A stretch of DNA of 64,000 nucleotides from Caldilineaceae bacterium (lineage in GTDB: Bacteria > Chloroflexota > Anaerolineae > Caldilineales > Caldilineaceae), in assembly GCA_022823185.1 (NCBI GenBank), contig JAJDXQ010000016.1, positions 62,001 through 126,000 on the forward strand, written 5' to 3'. Shown one piece after another: positions 44,665 through 56,323 of the stretch. The notes under the pieces are model-generated. The model ran no database searches. It was not told the DNA's origin and saw nothing but the letters and a program-made list of their open reading frames with translations. A program made the translations under genes and the position numbers. The first letter of the stretch is position 1; each line of letters begins with the position of its first letter.

Positions 44665-45111
44665 ATGATCAAAATTCTGGTTCTTCATGGCCCCAATCTC
44701 AACCTGCTGGGCACGCGCGAACGGTCGATTTACGGCCATGTCTCGCTCGAGGCCATTGACCGCGAGCTGGTTGCCGCGGCTGGCGAGGGCGTGGAAATCC
44801 GGTCCATTCAAAGCAATCATGAAGGCGCGTTAATCGATGAGATTCACCATGGGCGCACATGGGCAGACGGCCTCTTGATGAATCCCGGAGCATTCACGCA
44901 CTACTCCTACGCCATTCGCGACGCGGTGGCCGGAGTCGCCTTACCCACGGTGGAAGTTCACCTGAGCAACGTCCACAGCCGCGAGGCGTTTCGCCACCGG
45001 TCGGTCATTGCGCCCGTCTGCATCGGACAGATTAGCGGTTTTGGCTGGCGCAGCTATCTTCTCGGTCTGGAGGGGCTTTTGTCGTTTATCACCGAAAATC
45101 GGGCAGACTGA
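44665..45111 (+). CDS. aroQ: 3-dehydroquinate dehydratase, type II
   Basis: 148 residues. Type II signature [12 protein letters not shown] at the N-terminus with the catalytic Tyr loop (SIYGHVSL), then [28 protein letters not shown] and [18 protein letters not shown]. It dehydrates dehydroquinate to dehydroshikimate as a dodecamer. Last clearly pathway gene of the plus-strand operon; a 109-base gap follows. Confidence 0.97.
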   Translation: MIKILVLHGPNLNLLGTRERSIYGHVSLEAIDRELVAAAGEGVEIRSIQSNHEGALIDEIHHGRTWADGLLMNPGAFTHYSYAIRDAVAGVALPTVEVHLSNVHSREAFRHRSVIAPVCIGQISGFGWRSYLLGLEGLLSFITENRAD

Positions 45112-45220
45112 CCGATTCGGTTTGGCTCCTGGGTGAAGACTTTATGCCGGTATGAAGAAGTACAGACCGATCCCGACACATTGCCCGCGCACCTAGCGCA
45201 GACAGCCTCTTTTGCAGCAG

Positions 45221-46561
45221 ATGACCCTATTTCGCTGGCGCCTGTTCTGGACGCTCACCATACTAAGTGTTCTCATGCTCTTGGCTGTCCTGCTCATGGC
45301 CACAGAGCAGCCGGCAGCCGGATCGGTCCTGTCGCTGTCGGTAAGTCGTCAGGCGCTTGATCCAGTTGTCGAGACCTTGCCGGCGAAATCGCCGCCAGAC
45401 GTTTCCTCCGATTCAGCCTTGGTCGACCTGCCAGAACCTGCTGAAGCAAGTATCGGCGCGGTCGAATTGTGGCATAGCTGGGCAGGAAGAGACGGGGACG
45501 CGCTGGCGGCCATCCTGGAGCGCTTTCACCAGACAAGGCCCAATATTCGGGTGGAGGCACAGTTTGTTGACTACGGTGACCTGGCGCAGGCGTACGCGAC
45601 TGCAGTTCAGGCCGGGGAAGGGCCCGACTTGATTTTGGCGCCCAACTGGTGGATTCCGGACCTGGCTGCCGCGGGCGTTTTGTTGCCGATCGACAATCAG
45701 ATTACGGGGCAGGAACGGGAGCAGTTTTTTGCCGCAGCCATCGAAAACCTCGTTTGGGAAGGCATGTTGTATGGCTTGCCTACGGACTTCGAGCTCGTCG
45801 CGTTGTACTACAACCGGCGGCTGCTGGATGACGGCGACCTGCCGGGCACAACGGAAGACATGGTCGCTCTGGCCGTGGATTCTCCACTGCAGGGGGCCGG
45901 CATCTACACCAATTTCTATCACCTGTTCTGGGGAATCACTGCCTATGGGGGCAGCCTTTTTGACGAAGATGGACGAGTCATTCTCGAGCAGTCGCCAGGC
46001 GCGGCAGCGTTTCTGGCATGGCTGAAACGGGCCGGTGAAACGCCTGGGATCCATGCCGCTCGCGACTACGGCATGCTGATGGAGCGCTTCAAGAAGGAAG
46101 AATTTGCGCTGTTCGTCGACGGGCCGTGGAGCATGGGAGAATTGCGGCAGCATTTCGGGGCAGATCTGGGCGTAGCGACTCTTCCGGCAGGACCTCATGG
46201 GCCCGCCCGCCCCTGGTTAAGCGCGGATGGCGTGTTTCTGAACCCGGCCGCGACGGCAGACCAGCAGGCGCTTGCGCTGACTGCCGCCCAGCACATTACG
46301 AACGCGGAGAGCGCCTCGATATTGGCACGGACTGCCGGACGACTGCCCGCGCACAAGGGCGCGGACCTGGGAGAGGATCCTCTGCTGGCCGGTTTCGCCA
46401 TGCAGGCGATCGATGCGGTTCCTCAGCCCCACAAGGCAGAGCTGGACGAAGTGTGGGTCTACGCAACTGACATGGTTTCACAGGTTCTTGGCGGTTCTGC
46501 GACGCCGGAGGAGGCCGTCATCGAAGCGGCAACGCTCATCAATGAGGCGAACGGCAAGTAG
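45221..46561 (+). CDS. Extracellular solute-binding protein, MalE-like (orphan)
   Basis: About 446 residues from ATG 45221 (a TTG 9 bases earlier is possible). The N-terminus has one hydrophobic anchor ([17 protein letters not shown]) and no lipobox Cys, so it is membrane-anchored or secreted. The mature part is a family 1 binding protein: [37 protein letters not shown], and [17 protein letters not shown]. No permease or ATPase genes are adjacent, unlike the importer at 16.4 kb. It may use distant permeases or act as a surface receptor. Confidence 0.83.
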   Translation: MTLFRWRLFWTLTILSVLMLLAVLLMATEQPAAGSVLSLSVSRQALDPVVETLPAKSPPDVSSDSALVDLPEPAEASIGAVELWHSWAGRDGDALAAILERFHQTRPNIRVEAQFVDYGDLAQAYATAVQAGEGPDLILAPNWWIPDLAAAGVLLPIDNQITGQEREQFFAAAIENLVWEGMLYGLPTDFELVALYYNRRLLDDGDLPGTTEDMVALAVDSPLQGAGIYTNFYHLFWGITAYGGSLFDEDGRVILEQSPGAAAFLAWLKRAGETPGIHAARDYGMLMERFKKEEFALFVDGPWSMGELRQHFGADLGVATLPAGPHGPARPWLSADGVFLNPAATADQQALALTAAQHITNAESASILARTAGRLPAHKGADLGEDPLLAGFAMQAIDAVPQPHKAELDEVWVYATDMVSQVLGGSATPEEAVIEAATLINEANGK

Positions 46562-46683
46562 GCTTTGGGCACGGAATCCTGATTGGGCCCGCGCTGGCTG
46601 CTGAATCAGTTGGATTGAAGAAACCTGCCCCTCTGAGGCCCGTGTTCGCGCCCAACCGGGGACGGAGGACCATCAGTTCGCAA

Positions 46684-47736
46684 ATGGCAGAGAGAGATAA
46701 ATTGAACGTGACGCCCCGACTTTCTCTGGAGACCCGTCCTCAAGGTATTGTCGCCGGACTCTACGACCGTCTTCCGTTCCCAAACATTGGTCCGACGCAG
46801 GAGATTGCCTTTGATCTCGGCATCACCGCTCAGGAAGGCGATGTCCAGCTGCAAGGTTTGGTGATACAGGGCTATAGCGGTCACCAGATGTTGTTTGAGC
46901 AACGCTGGTCGGCGCGCATGATTGGCCAGCGCACCGGTGAAGCAGACCTGACGATTTCAGCTGGAACCGGGTTGGCCGTACGGAGTCTCCAGTTTCTCCT
47001 GCACGGATATGAATGCCTTTCCCATATCGAGATAACAGCTGTCGGCAGGGCGGAGGGGGTTGGAGAGGGGTCCGAACGCGGCCAAAGGATTCAGGCCCAC
47101 TGCCAGGCCCCGGTCGCGTACCACGAACAACAGACGGACCTTTACTTTCCGCTGGCCGGGACATGGTGGGCGGTGCAAGCCGGAGACTGGAGTGACTTTC
47201 ACAAGATGGAGGTGTACAGCCAGCCCTTCGCCTTGGATTTCGTGAAACTGGGCCCAGACGGGCGCACATTTTTGGGCAATGGACGCGCCCTTTCTGACCA
47301 TTACAGCTGGGATCAACCAGTCTATGCCGCGGCAGGGGGCAAAGTGGCCTATCTCTGTTTCGATATGCCGGACATGGCGCCTGGCGCCATTCCCGACCAG
47401 GCCATCATGCGGGGCGATATGCGCCGCCTGCTGGGAAATGCCATTGCCGTCAGCCATGCCAATGGTGAATTCAGCTACTATGCCCATCTGCAGCAGGCGA
47501 GTTTGCAGGTAAATGACGGCGAAGTGGTGCGCAGGGGAACACTGCTGGGACGCGTCGGCAACAGCGGCAATTCGCCGGGCCCGCATTTGCACTTCCATGT
47601 GATGAACGGACCCAACCTGTTTATCGATCAGGGGCTGCCGGTCCAGTTCAGTCACTTTGAGGCCGGCGGACAGCAGTTTGCCGAACCGATTACAATTCCG
47701 ACCCGCATGATTGTTGTCGGGCCGGAGCGGACGTGA
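46684..47736 (+). CDS. M23-family peptidase-like protein
   Basis: About 350 residues from ATG 46684; a TTG at 46615 would add 23. The N-terminal half is beta-rich and unassigned. The C-terminal half follows the LytM/M23 pattern: [56 protein letters not shown] and the HxH ligand pair in [11 protein letters not shown]. The first zinc-ligand His expected four residues before the Asp of ALDF is not there (Pro instead), so activity is uncertain. No signal peptide is seen, which is unusual for a cell-wall hydrolase. Confidence 0.78.
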   Translation: MAERDKLNVTPRLSLETRPQGIVAGLYDRLPFPNIGPTQEIAFDLGITAQEGDVQLQGLVIQGYSGHQMLFEQRWSARMIGQRTGEADLTISAGTGLAVRSLQFLLHGYECLSHIEITAVGRAEGVGEGSERGQRIQAHCQAPVAYHEQQTDLYFPLAGTWWAVQAGDWSDFHKMEVYSQPFALDFVKLGPDGRTFLGNGRALSDHYSWDQPVYAAAGGKVAYLCFDMPDMAPGAIPDQAIMRGDMRRLLGNAIAVSHANGEFSYYAHLQQASLQVNDGEVVRRGTLLGRVGNSGNSPGPHLHFHVMNGPNLFIDQGLPVQFSHFEAGGQQFAEPITIPTRMIVVGPERT

Positions 47737-47806
47737 CGCGTCCCGCCACCAGCCATAGTATTTTCAACTGTTCAAAGGTCGCAAGCCTTCAGGGCCAAAA
47801 AGCAAG

Positions 47807-48268
47807 ATGACTGAAATGCCAGCCAACGGGAACGGCCCAGGCGATGCCGTTCTCCAGTATCATCTGGACGACGAACAGTACGAGATTTTGGTGGAAACCG
47901 TCGCCGGGGAGAGGGCGGTGGGGGTCGCCCTGTGGGAGGAGTCGATCAGCGATGAGTTGGGCGAGAGACCGTCACCGGAAACGAGAGCGCTGTTCGACCT
48001 CGACCTTTATCTGGAAAACAGTGTGTTGCTGGCTCTGTACGGAACGTCGATATATACTGATCCTGAAAGCGATCCCTTGCGCGGCTGGCAACAGACTGGT
48101 AGAATAGTGCAGGCTGAGATAAGAGAAGGAATCTGGCTGGATGAGATCGCGACGACTGAGGAGGAGGAGCTGGTCCTGATACTGAGTCGCAATCACCGGC
48201 CGCGGTTGTATTTCAACGTGAGCGGCTGGACTGTTGAGGAATGGGAATCTCTGCCTGGCGAGCAGTGA
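47807..48268 (+). CDS. Hypothetical acidic protein
   Basis: 153 residues, strongly acidic, no membrane segment or known motif. Asp/Glu are spread throughout, with LDLYLENSVLLALYGTSIY as the only hydrophobic core stretch. Codon use resembles the neighbours, so it is probably a real gene. I do not recognise the family. It lies between the M23-like gene and a membrane-protein gene. Confidence 0.55.
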   Translation: MTEMPANGNGPGDAVLQYHLDDEQYEILVETVAGERAVGVALWEESISDELGERPSPETRALFDLDLYLENSVLLALYGTSIYTDPESDPLRGWQQTGRIVQAEIREGIWLDEIATTEEEELVLILSRNHRPRLYFNVSGWTVEEWESLPGEQ

Positions 48269-48309
48269 CCGCTGTCTGAGGGTAGCCAGTGGTGACCATA
48301 CGGAGACCG

Positions 48310-48328
48310 GCTTCACTTATAGTGAAGC
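48310..48328. repeat. 19-base inverted repeat upstream of a membrane-protein gene
   Basis: GCTTCACT-TAT-AGTGAAGC: perfect 8-bp arms, 3-base spacer, 42 bases after a stop codon and 93 before the next ATG. No T-run. It could be an operator or a short hairpin. Confidence 0.4.
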
Positions 48329-48420
48329 GAGGGGCGGCTGCGGCGGCGCGCCGCATCCCGCATAGAGAAATAAACGTTTCAGGGAAACAGCCGTAACGAC
48401 CCGATTTGGGGAGGTTCAAG

Positions 48421-48966
48421 ATGACAATTCTGACTGCCACGAGCGTCGCTCAGACAAACACGGAACGCTGGAAGGCTTCACTTTATGCGGCGCTGGCAGC
48501 GGCAGTCGTGGCGCTGCTGATGGTTCTGCTTCAGGGTGTGCCCGTAATCGGCGCCCTATTGGGAATCGTGATCGGCGCTGCCCCGATTGTGGGTTACGAC
48601 TACGCGCGGGGGGCTTTGGGCGGGAGTTGGAAGCCGGTGATCGGCGGGCTGATTGGGAACGTACTGTTCCTCATTGGGGTTGCTCTGCCGGGCGTCTTTA
48701 CGACAGATTTCGGGTTCGTTGTCACGGGTCTGGTCATCAGTCTCCTGACCACGATCATCTGGCCGATTGTCGTTGGGGCGATGAGCGCGAATCAGTCGAT
48801 TTGGCGGCTCTTGCTGGCAAGCATAATCGGACTCATTCTTGGGTATATCGTGGCGTTCATCGCCGCGGGTCAGAATCCAACCAGTTGGCCCGGCATTGCG
48901 GCGATCCTTTTTTGGGCTGTTTGGGGCGGCACGGTTGGCGCGGCGTTAAGCGCCTGGAGCAAGTAG
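48421..48966 (+). CDS. Small integral membrane protein
   Basis: 181 residues from ATG 48421, with GGGGAGG about 6 bases upstream (an upstream TTG-type start is inferior). Five hydrophobic segments, Gly- and Ile-rich, and a short soluble N-terminus. No motif that assigns a function. A good terminator follows at 49020-49047, so it ends a transcript. Confidence 0.65.
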   Translation: MTILTATSVAQTNTERWKASLYAALAAAVVALLMVLLQGVPVIGALLGIVIGAAPIVGYDYARGALGGSWKPVIGGLIGNVLFLIGVALPGVFTTDFGFVVTGLVISLLTTIIWPIVVGAMSANQSIWRLLLASIIGLILGYIVAFIAAGQNPTSWPGIAAILFWAVWGGTVGAALSAWSK

Positions 48967-49019
48967 ACAGCGAAACAAGGCACGTTACTGTGCCGCGGGA
49001 AATTTGAAATAGCACCGGC

Positions 49020-49047
49020 TCAGCGGGCGAGTTAAAGCGCCCGCTGA
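49020..49047 (+). terminator. Terminator-like hairpin before the PucR gene
   Basis: TCAGCGGGCG (49020-49029), loop AGTTAAAG, CGCCCGCTGA (49038-49047), a perfect 10-bp stem followed by TTCAATTCT. It separates the membrane-protein gene from the regulator gene. Confidence 0.55.
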
Positions 49048-49131
49048 TTCAATTCTGGAGGGAGAGAGTTGGGTGGCATTTTCCCTCTGCGGCGCTGAGC
49101 GCAGCACCGAGAACCGGGACCGGCTAGGCCA

Positions 49132-50787
49132 ATGTTTCGGGATGCAACGACGCTTGAAGAGATATACCGGCTGGCGTTGCCGCCGGGCTCAAGGGTGCTG
49201 TTCGGCAAGGAGCTGCTTGGCCGGCCGGTCAGTTGGGCGTGCAGCATGCGCCCAAGTCCGCCGGCATTCCCCAATCTTGAAGGGGAAGAGCTGGCGCTTA
49301 TCGATATCGAGGACCTGCGCCAGTTTGACCCACAGATGCGGCTGGACCGTGTTGTCAATAGTCTGCATCAAGCGGGCATTTCAGCGATTGGCGTAATCGG
49401 CGAGGCGCCGCAGGCCGCGGTGAAGGCCGCTGAAAAGAATCAAGTTCCCATCATTGCCCTCCCCGCGTCCCAACGCCTGCTGACGGTTGAAAGAACTGTA
49501 ATCCGCCTGATTGTAGACAGGGGGGGATACCTTGCCGCGAAAGCCGCTGATCTGCAACGGGAGTTGACGCAGATCGAATTGGACGGGGGCGGCCTGGGGA
49601 TGATGGCAGAGCTCCTGGCGCGGTTCTCTGAACAGCCGGTCCTTTTTTTGAAGGATGAAGGGAAGCCGATCGCGTTTGCCGGACTTGAGGAGTTGCCGGA
49701 GAACCACAAGCGGCGTGTATTGGCGTCACTGCCCAGCCGGACGACGTTGCGAAGCTGGCTGGCCGCCAGGATGGGCCCGGTCCCGACTGAAAACGATGAT
49801 TTGACAGGCATCCTTCCATTTGAGGGCAAGCAACGTTTTCGCGAAATGGTGGTGAGCCCCGTCATCGTAGCCGAGCGAGTTGAGGGGTACTGCCTTCTGT
49901 TGCGGTCGAATTCCGGTATGTCGGATGAGATCTCAACGGTCGAGCGGCTGGCGGCGCTGCAGGGAGCGGGCGCGGCCGCCCTGGCCTGGAGCCGGGAGCA
50001 GGCGGTCGGGGCGGTCGAGGAAAAGATGCGGGCCGTCTTTTTGGATGAGCTGCTGGCAACAGAGATTGCAGACGAGGAGGCGTGGATTCAACGCGGGCAT
50101 ACGTTGGGCTTCGACCTGGCGAGGCCGCACACTGCCTGGTTGATCCAGGCGGAAGGCATTCAGGACTGGCCGAATGCGCTCAGGCAGTATTTGGCCGCGC
50201 GGCAAGAACCGGTCCTGCTCTCTGTGCGCGCTGAAGTTGCGTTGCTTTTCTGGCCTAGCGACAATCCCAAGAGCGGGCGAGAATTCAAAGCGGTGGCGAA
50301 CGGGATCGTCGATCATTTCACTTCGTCCTATCGCCGGGCAAAGCTCAACATTGGGATTGGCCGGCCGGCCTCCTCGGTGCGGGAATGGCTGCGCAGCCTG
50401 GAGCAGGCGCGTGAAAGCTGGCGAATGGGCGGCTCATGGCAAGCGTCGCCGGTGACGTATTTTGGCGATTTGGGGTTGTACCAGCTGCTGACGGGGTTGG
50501 GCGGGAGCGGGGAAGCGGGCCGATTCTTCCGCAAAACGGTGGAACCCTTGATCACGCATGACCTGGAACACAACGCTGAACTGGTCGAGACGCTGGAGGC
50601 CTTCTTTGCCTGCCACGGAAACCTCAGTCAGACCGCGGCCGCTCTGCATATCCACCGCAATACGCTTACCTACCGCCTGCAACGCATCTCCGCCATTACG
50701 CGTATGGACCTGGATGACGCCGACTCGCGTTTTTCCCTCCAACTTGGCCTCAAACTACGCCCTGTATTGAAGAACCGAATGATGTAG
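49132..50787 (+). CDS. PucR/CdaR-family transcriptional regulator
   Basis: 551 residues. N-terminal PucR ligand-binding domain (about 1-125), a GAF/linker region, a CdaR GGDEF-like domain (about 290-420) and a C-terminal helix-turn-helix of the HTH_30 type: LVETLEAFFACHGNLSQTAAALHIHRNTLTYRLQRI. Family members are activators of purine, sugar-acid or amino-acid catabolism. The ATG at 49132 has no clear Shine-Dalgarno. Its stop is 25 bases from the trpA stop on the other strand. Its targets are not evident. Confidence 0.88.
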   Translation: MFRDATTLEEIYRLALPPGSRVLFGKELLGRPVSWACSMRPSPPAFPNLEGEELALIDIEDLRQFDPQMRLDRVVNSLHQAGISAIGVIGEAPQAAVKAAEKNQVPIIALPASQRLLTVERTVIRLIVDRGGYLAAKAADLQRELTQIELDGGGLGMMAELLARFSEQPVLFLKDEGKPIAFAGLEELPENHKRRVLASLPSRTTLRSWLAARMGPVPTENDDLTGILPFEGKQRFREMVVSPVIVAERVEGYCLLLRSNSGMSDEISTVERLAALQGAGAAALAWSREQAVGAVEEKMRAVFLDELLATEIADEEAWIQRGHTLGFDLARPHTAWLIQAEGIQDWPNALRQYLAARQEPVLLSVRAEVALLFWPSDNPKSGREFKAVANGIVDHFTSSYRRAKLNIGIGRPASSVREWLRSLEQARESWRMGGSWQASPVTYFGDLGLYQLLTGLGGSGEAGRFFRKTVEPLITHDLEHNAELVETLEAFFACHGNLSQTAAALHIHRNTLTYRLQRISAITRMDLDDADSRFSLQLGLKLRPVLKNRMM

Positions 50788-50812
50788 GCGAAGGCCGTCA
50801 CCCCGCCCGTTT

Positions 50813-51628
50813 TCAGTCGGACTCGCCCTGAGTTCGGTGGCTGCCTGTTGCGAGCCGCTCGGCCAGGCTGCGCACGGCGTCGAGCCCTTCCTCAGATCCG
50901 GCTGCCTTTACCAGGGCGGAACCGACGATCACCCCTTGCGCGATATCGGCCACTCTTGCGGCCTGTTTCCCTGTGCTGATCCCGAAGCCGACCGCGAGGG
51001 GCAGGTCGGTGTGGCGACGGACCCGTTCGACGAAAGCTGGCAGGCCGGGCGGCAGTTCATCACGCGCGCCGGTGATACCGGTAACGCTGACGAGATAGAT
51101 GAACCCGGTGGCATGGCGGGCCACAGACTTGATGCGTTCCTCGGTGCTGGTGGGGGCCAGCATATAGACGGTTGCCAGACCGGCCGCGCGGCAGGCCGGT
51201 TCCAGCAATTCAGATTCTCCTGGCGGCAGGTCGGGGACGATCAGGCCATCCATTCCGGCATCGGCCGCGGCCTCGACAAACCGTTCTTCGCCGTAGGCCA
51301 GAATCGGGTTGTAGTAACTCATTGCGCAGAAAGGCGTTTCGACGCCCCGATCTCGCAACTCGCGTGACATCTGCAGGCAGTCGGCCACGGTCGTGCCGCC
51401 AACGAGGGCAGAGAATGTGGCGGTCTGGATCGTCGGTCCGTCGGCAAGCGGATCACTGTGGGGGATGCCGAATTCGATAATGTCCGCGCCGGCTTTCGCC
51501 AGGGCGGCGACGACCTCGAGAGATTCCTGGCGGGTCGGGTAGCCCATGGCATGATAGGGCATAAACGCGGCGCCGCCCCTCTTTTTCAGGTCTTGAAAGA
51601 CCTGATCAATGCGATCTACTCCGTTCAT
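50813..51628 (-). CDS. trpA: Tryptophan synthase alpha chain
   Basis: 271 residues; AGGTGAG precedes the ATG. Catalytic Glu in [19 protein letters not shown], Asp in [11 protein letters not shown], and the loop [10 protein letters not shown] with a C-terminal [10 protein letters not shown] phosphate site. It cleaves indole-glycerol phosphate and passes indole to TrpB. Last gene of the long minus-strand aromatic operon. Confidence 0.97.
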   Translation of the reverse strand: MNGVDRIDQVFQDLKKRGGAAFMPYHAMGYPTRQESLEVVAALAKAGADIIEFGIPHSDPLADGPTIQTATFSALVGGTTVADCLQMSRELRDRGVETPFCAMSYYNPILAYGEERFVEAAADAGMDGLIVPDLPPGESELLEPACRAAGLATVYMLAPTSTEERIKSVARHATGFIYLVSVTGITGARDELPPGLPAFVERVRRHTDLPLAVGFGISTGKQAARVADIAQGVIVGSALVKAAGSEEGLDAVRSLAERLATGSHRTQGESD

Positions 51629-51657
51629 CTCTCACCTCGCGCCCAGAGCTGGCCCAT

Positions 51658-52908
<1,251 letters not shown>

Positions 52909-52951
52909 GAGTTCCTCGCAGTGGGTCTGGCGACGGAGGCGCAACCGTCCG

Positions 52952-53887
52952 TCATCTACGCTCGAAGATGATATTTGTAGCCTGCTGCATGACAGAGACC
53001 GGCGCGGCTTCGCCGGTCCATTTTTCCCAGGCGATGGCGCCCTGGTATACAAGCATTCCGAGGCCCCCGATGGATGTCGCGCCATCGGTGGATGCCAACT
53101 GCAGCAGTCGGGTCATGGCCGGGTTGTAGACCAGGTCATAGACGATCTGATCCGCACGAAATTCGACGTTTTCCTCCCAGGGAAGCCCTTCGATGCGGGG
53201 CTCCATGCCCAGCGACGTACAGTTTACGATCAGGTCGGCGTCCTGGGCGCTGCGGGTTACGTCGTCGGGGAAGGCGGCGCCGCTGATCCTGATTTGCGGG
53301 AAGTAGGACTGCATGGTCGCCGCCAGATCGACTCCCTTCTCGACGGTGCGGTTGAGGATGGCGACGCTGTGCACGCCGGCCTCGGCGAGCCCGTAGACCA
53401 CTGCCCTGGCGGAGCCGCCGGCGCCGATCACGAGCGCGCGCTTCTGGGCGGGGTCGACATCGTGCGCGTGCAGATCGGCGATGAAGCCGGCGCCGTCCGT
53501 ATTGTCGCCGGTCAGCTGGCCATCTTCTTCGACCACGATCGTATTGACTGCCCCTATCGCTTCGGCCGCGGCGGTCCAGTTTTGCAGATGCGGCATGACA
53601 GCCTGCTTGTGGGGGACGGTCACGTTTACGCCTCTCAGCCCGAGGGCCGGCAACGAGGCGACCGCTGCCGGCACGCGATCCGGGGGCACGGGGAAGGCCA
53701 GGTAGCGCCAGTTCATCTGGCGGGCGACGAAGGCGGCGTTGTGCATTTGCGGGCTGATCGAATGGGTGACGGGCCACCCAAAGAGGCCGACGAGCGTTGT
53801 CGCCGCGTTGATGTCGGTCGGGAACAGCTCTGAACCGGCCGCCGAGGCCGGCGACGCGACTGCTTTGGGCTGCTGGGGATCACGCAT
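52952..53887 (-). CDS. aroE: Shikimate dehydrogenase
   Basis: 311 residues from ATG 53887, which lies inside the end of aroA (8-base overlap). Shikimate site: [31 protein letters not shown] and the DNTDGAGF loop; NADP site [17 protein letters not shown] followed by NRT. The family-typical C-terminal [18 protein letters not shown] is present. It reduces dehydroshikimate. An N-terminal extension of about 25 residues is unusual. Confidence 0.96.
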   Translation of the reverse strand: MRDPQQPKAVASPASAAGSELFPTDINAATTLVGLFGWPVTHSISPQMHNAAFVARQMNWRYLAFPVPPDRVPAAVASLPALGLRGVNVTVPHKQAVMPHLQNWTAAAEAIGAVNTIVVEEDGQLTGDNTDGAGFIADLHAHDVDPAQKRALVIGAGGSARAVVYGLAEAGVHSVAILNRTVEKGVDLAATMQSYFPQIRISGAAFPDDVTRSAQDADLIVNCTSLGMEPRIEGLPWEENVEFRADQIVYDLVYNPAMTRLLQLASTDGATSIGGLGMLVYQGAIAWEKWTGEAAPVSVMQQATNIIFERR

Positions 53888-55211
53888 GTTCGTCTGCCCA
53901 ATCGATCTCTTGCACGTCAACGTTGAGCGCGCGCAGCGTCGATTCGAAGCCGGGAAAGCTGTCGGCGGTAACGTGCGCGTTATGAATGGTCGTCTCGCCG
54001 CCGGCGATCACACCGGCCACGGCCAGTGCCATCGCCAGTCGATGATCGCCATGGCTGTCAACGGCCGCGCCGGTGAGCCGGGTGGGGCCATCCACGATGA
54101 ACCCATCGGCGGTTTCCTGAATCTGCGCCCCCATCTTTTTGAGCTCGGAGACGGTGGTTGCGATGCGGTCGGTCTCTTTTACGCGGAGCTCCTGGGCATC
54201 CCGCACAACGGTTCGGCCCTCGGCCTGGGTGGCCGCCACGGCCAGGACCGGTAGCTCGTCGATCATGGTGACGAGCTGCTCGCCCCCGAAGTCGAGGCCT
54301 TTCAGGCCGCCGCCGGAAACGATCAGATCGGCCACGGGCTCGCCGCCCTGCAGGGGCCGCACTCTGCGCCGAATATTGGCTCCCATCTCTGACAGAGCGT
54401 CTACGATGCCAGTGCGGGTTGCGTTGACGCCCACATCTACGATCGTCAGATTGCTGTCGGGCAAGGCGGAAGCGCCAACCAGGAGAAATGCGGCCGAGGA
54501 GATATCGCCGGGGATCAGAATGTTCAATGGTTCCAGCGGGGACTGAGGACGTTCACTGTGGGTCGTATTGCCCAGAGCGGAGACCGGCGCGCCCATCGAG
54601 TTCAGCATGCGTTCGGTGTGGTCTCGGGCAGGGCCCGGCTGATGCACGACGGTCAGCCCGTGTGCGAACAGGCCTGCCAGGAGGATGCAGCTTTTGACCT
54701 GGGCGCTGGCGACCGGCATCTCGTATTCGATGGCGGAGAGGCGGGAAGGCACGATCGTAAGGGGGGCGTAGCGGCCGCCCTGGCGTCCGAAGATCTGCGC
54801 GCCCATGGTGCGTAGCGGGTCGACGATCCGGGCCATGGGGCGGCCGCGGATTTGGGACGTTCCACTGAGAACGCTAACGAACTCCTGACCGGCCAGCAGC
54901 CCTGCGAGCAGACGCATGGTCGTGCCGCTGTTATCGCAGTCCAGCACGTCGCCAGGCTCTTGCAGGCCATCGAGGCCGACGCCATGGACCTCCAGGCGCG
55001 TTCTGCTGATTTCATCGATGCGCACACCCATAGCCCGCATGATGTTCATGGTTGCCCGACAGTCATGGCCGTCCAGGAAGTTGCGGATGTGAGAGGAGCC
55101 CTCGGCGATCGAACCGAAGATCACGGCCCGATGGCTGATGGACTTATCGCCGGGCACGCTGCAGCGGCCGATGAGCGGACCGTTATTTCTGATCTTGAGG
55201 ATGTCTGCCAT
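53880..55211 (-). CDS. aroA: 3-phosphoshikimate 1-carboxyvinyltransferase (EPSP synthase), class II-like
   Basis: 443 residues. VPGDKSISHRAVIFGS near residue 20 and CDNSGTTMRLLAGLLAG near 93, then RGRPMARIVDPLRTMGA, KSCILLAGLFA, DISSAAFLLVGAS, and RVKETDRI near the C-terminus with the catalytic Glu. GDKSISHR and NSGTTMR are the class II (Bacillus/Agrobacterium CP4-like) forms of these motifs. It adds enolpyruvate to shikimate-3-phosphate. Overlaps aroE. Confidence 0.96.
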   Translation of the reverse strand: MADILKIRNNGPLIGRCSVPGDKSISHRAVIFGSIAEGSSHIRNFLDGHDCRATMNIMRAMGVRIDEISRTRLEVHGVGLDGLQEPGDVLDCDNSGTTMRLLAGLLAGQEFVSVLSGTSQIRGRPMARIVDPLRTMGAQIFGRQGGRYAPLTIVPSRLSAIEYEMPVASAQVKSCILLAGLFAHGLTVVHQPGPARDHTERMLNSMGAPVSALGNTTHSERPQSPLEPLNILIPGDISSAAFLLVGASALPDSNLTIVDVGVNATRTGIVDALSEMGANIRRRVRPLQGGEPVADLIVSGGGLKGLDFGGEQLVTMIDELPVLAVAATQAEGRTVVRDAQELRVKETDRIATTVSELKKMGAQIQETADGFIVDGPTRLTGAAVDSHGDHRLAMALAVAGVIAGGETTIHNAHVTADSFPGFESTLRALNVDVQEIDWADEHA

Positions 55212-55333
55212 TTGATTTCCGGGTCGTTAGAGGATGGTTGGGCCTTCAGAAAACTCGTTTGGCGCGTCTGCTATTTGCCTGCTTGCCCAATGGCGCCGCA
55301 TTTGCAGTCTGTGAACGATTGCAGGAGGCCAAC

Positions 55334-56233
55334 TCAATTTTTGGCCTGCGAGGCAGTTCCTCGTTTTGCCGGTTTCCAGGCGGCACGGGCTTCCTGGGAG
55401 CAGGAGAGCTTGGATTGCAGGGCGTCTTCATCGTTCTGCGCCAGAAGCGTTCGCAACTCCAACAGGTGGCCGTTAAGCGTATCCAGCTGCGACAGAACGG
55501 CGTCGCGGTTGGTCACCAGAATATCCAGGAACATCTGTGTATCGCTTGCTGCCACCCTGCTGGTATCGCGAAAGCCGCCGGCGGCCAGTTCCCAGACGGC
55601 GTCATCGGTCTTCCCGCTGTCATTGACAGTGTGAACAAGGGCGCTCGCAAGTAGAAAGGGCAGGTGGCTGATGGCGGCAACCAGCCGGTCATGGCGGGCG
55701 GGCCGCATGGTGATGGGGATGGCGCCGATGGCCCGCGCGAGTTCGGCGGCCAGGGAGACTGTTTCCGCGGTCGTGCGCGGCAGGGGCGTGAGGACCCAGG
55801 GCGCGCCCTCGTACAGTCCACTTTCGGCGGCGGCGTAGCCGGCCGTTTCTTTGCCGGTCATTGGATGGCCGCCAATGGGCTGCACGGTGGAGGGCAGCCT
55901 GTCCATGGCGGCGCAGATTTCGGCTTTCGTGCTGCCCATGTCCATGACGACAGTGCCCGGCCACAGGATTGGACCGAGCGTTTCCAACATCCGTACGACT
56001 GCACGCACAGGCGTGGACAGGATGACGATATCGGCGCCGGCGACGCCGGAACTGAGATCGGTTGTCGCCAGGTCGACAGCGTTTTCATGGAAGGCGCGCA
56101 GGATGGTCGTGAAGTTGCGGGTGACTCCTCGCACTTCACGACAGAGATTGCGCTGTTTCAGGTCGAGGCAGAGGCTCGTCCCCATCAGACCGAGCCCAAT
56201 GACCGCGACACTGCATTCAGAAAGAGTTTTCAT
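55334..56233 (-). CDS. tyrA: Prephenate dehydrogenase
   Basis: 299 residues. NAD motif VIGLGLMGTSLCLDLKQ at the N-terminus, catalytic His in GGHPMTGKETAGY, and ARHDRLVAAISHLPFLLASALV, the standard C-domain signature. No ACT domain, so feedback regulation by Tyr, if any, must use another site. It makes 4-hydroxyphenylpyruvate. An arogenate-specific enzyme cannot be excluded. Confidence 0.94.
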   Translation of the reverse strand: MKTLSECSVAVIGLGLMGTSLCLDLKQRNLCREVRGVTRNFTTILRAFHENAVDLATTDLSSGVAGADIVILSTPVRAVVRMLETLGPILWPGTVVMDMGSTKAEICAAMDRLPSTVQPIGGHPMTGKETAGYAAAESGLYEGAPWVLTPLPRTTAETVSLAAELARAIGAIPITMRPARHDRLVAAISHLPFLLASALVHTVNDSGKTDDAVWELAAGGFRDTSRVAASDTQMFLDILVTNRDAVLSQLDTLNGHLLELRTLLAQNDEDALQSKLSCSQEARAAWKPAKRGTASQAKN

Positions 56234-56323
56234 TCGTCTTCGGTGGCGCCTGAATGGTCGTCCTGTTCATGGGCAGAGCCGTCAGATTCGCTGAGGGGCC
56301 GCACCATGAGTGAAAACAGAGAC

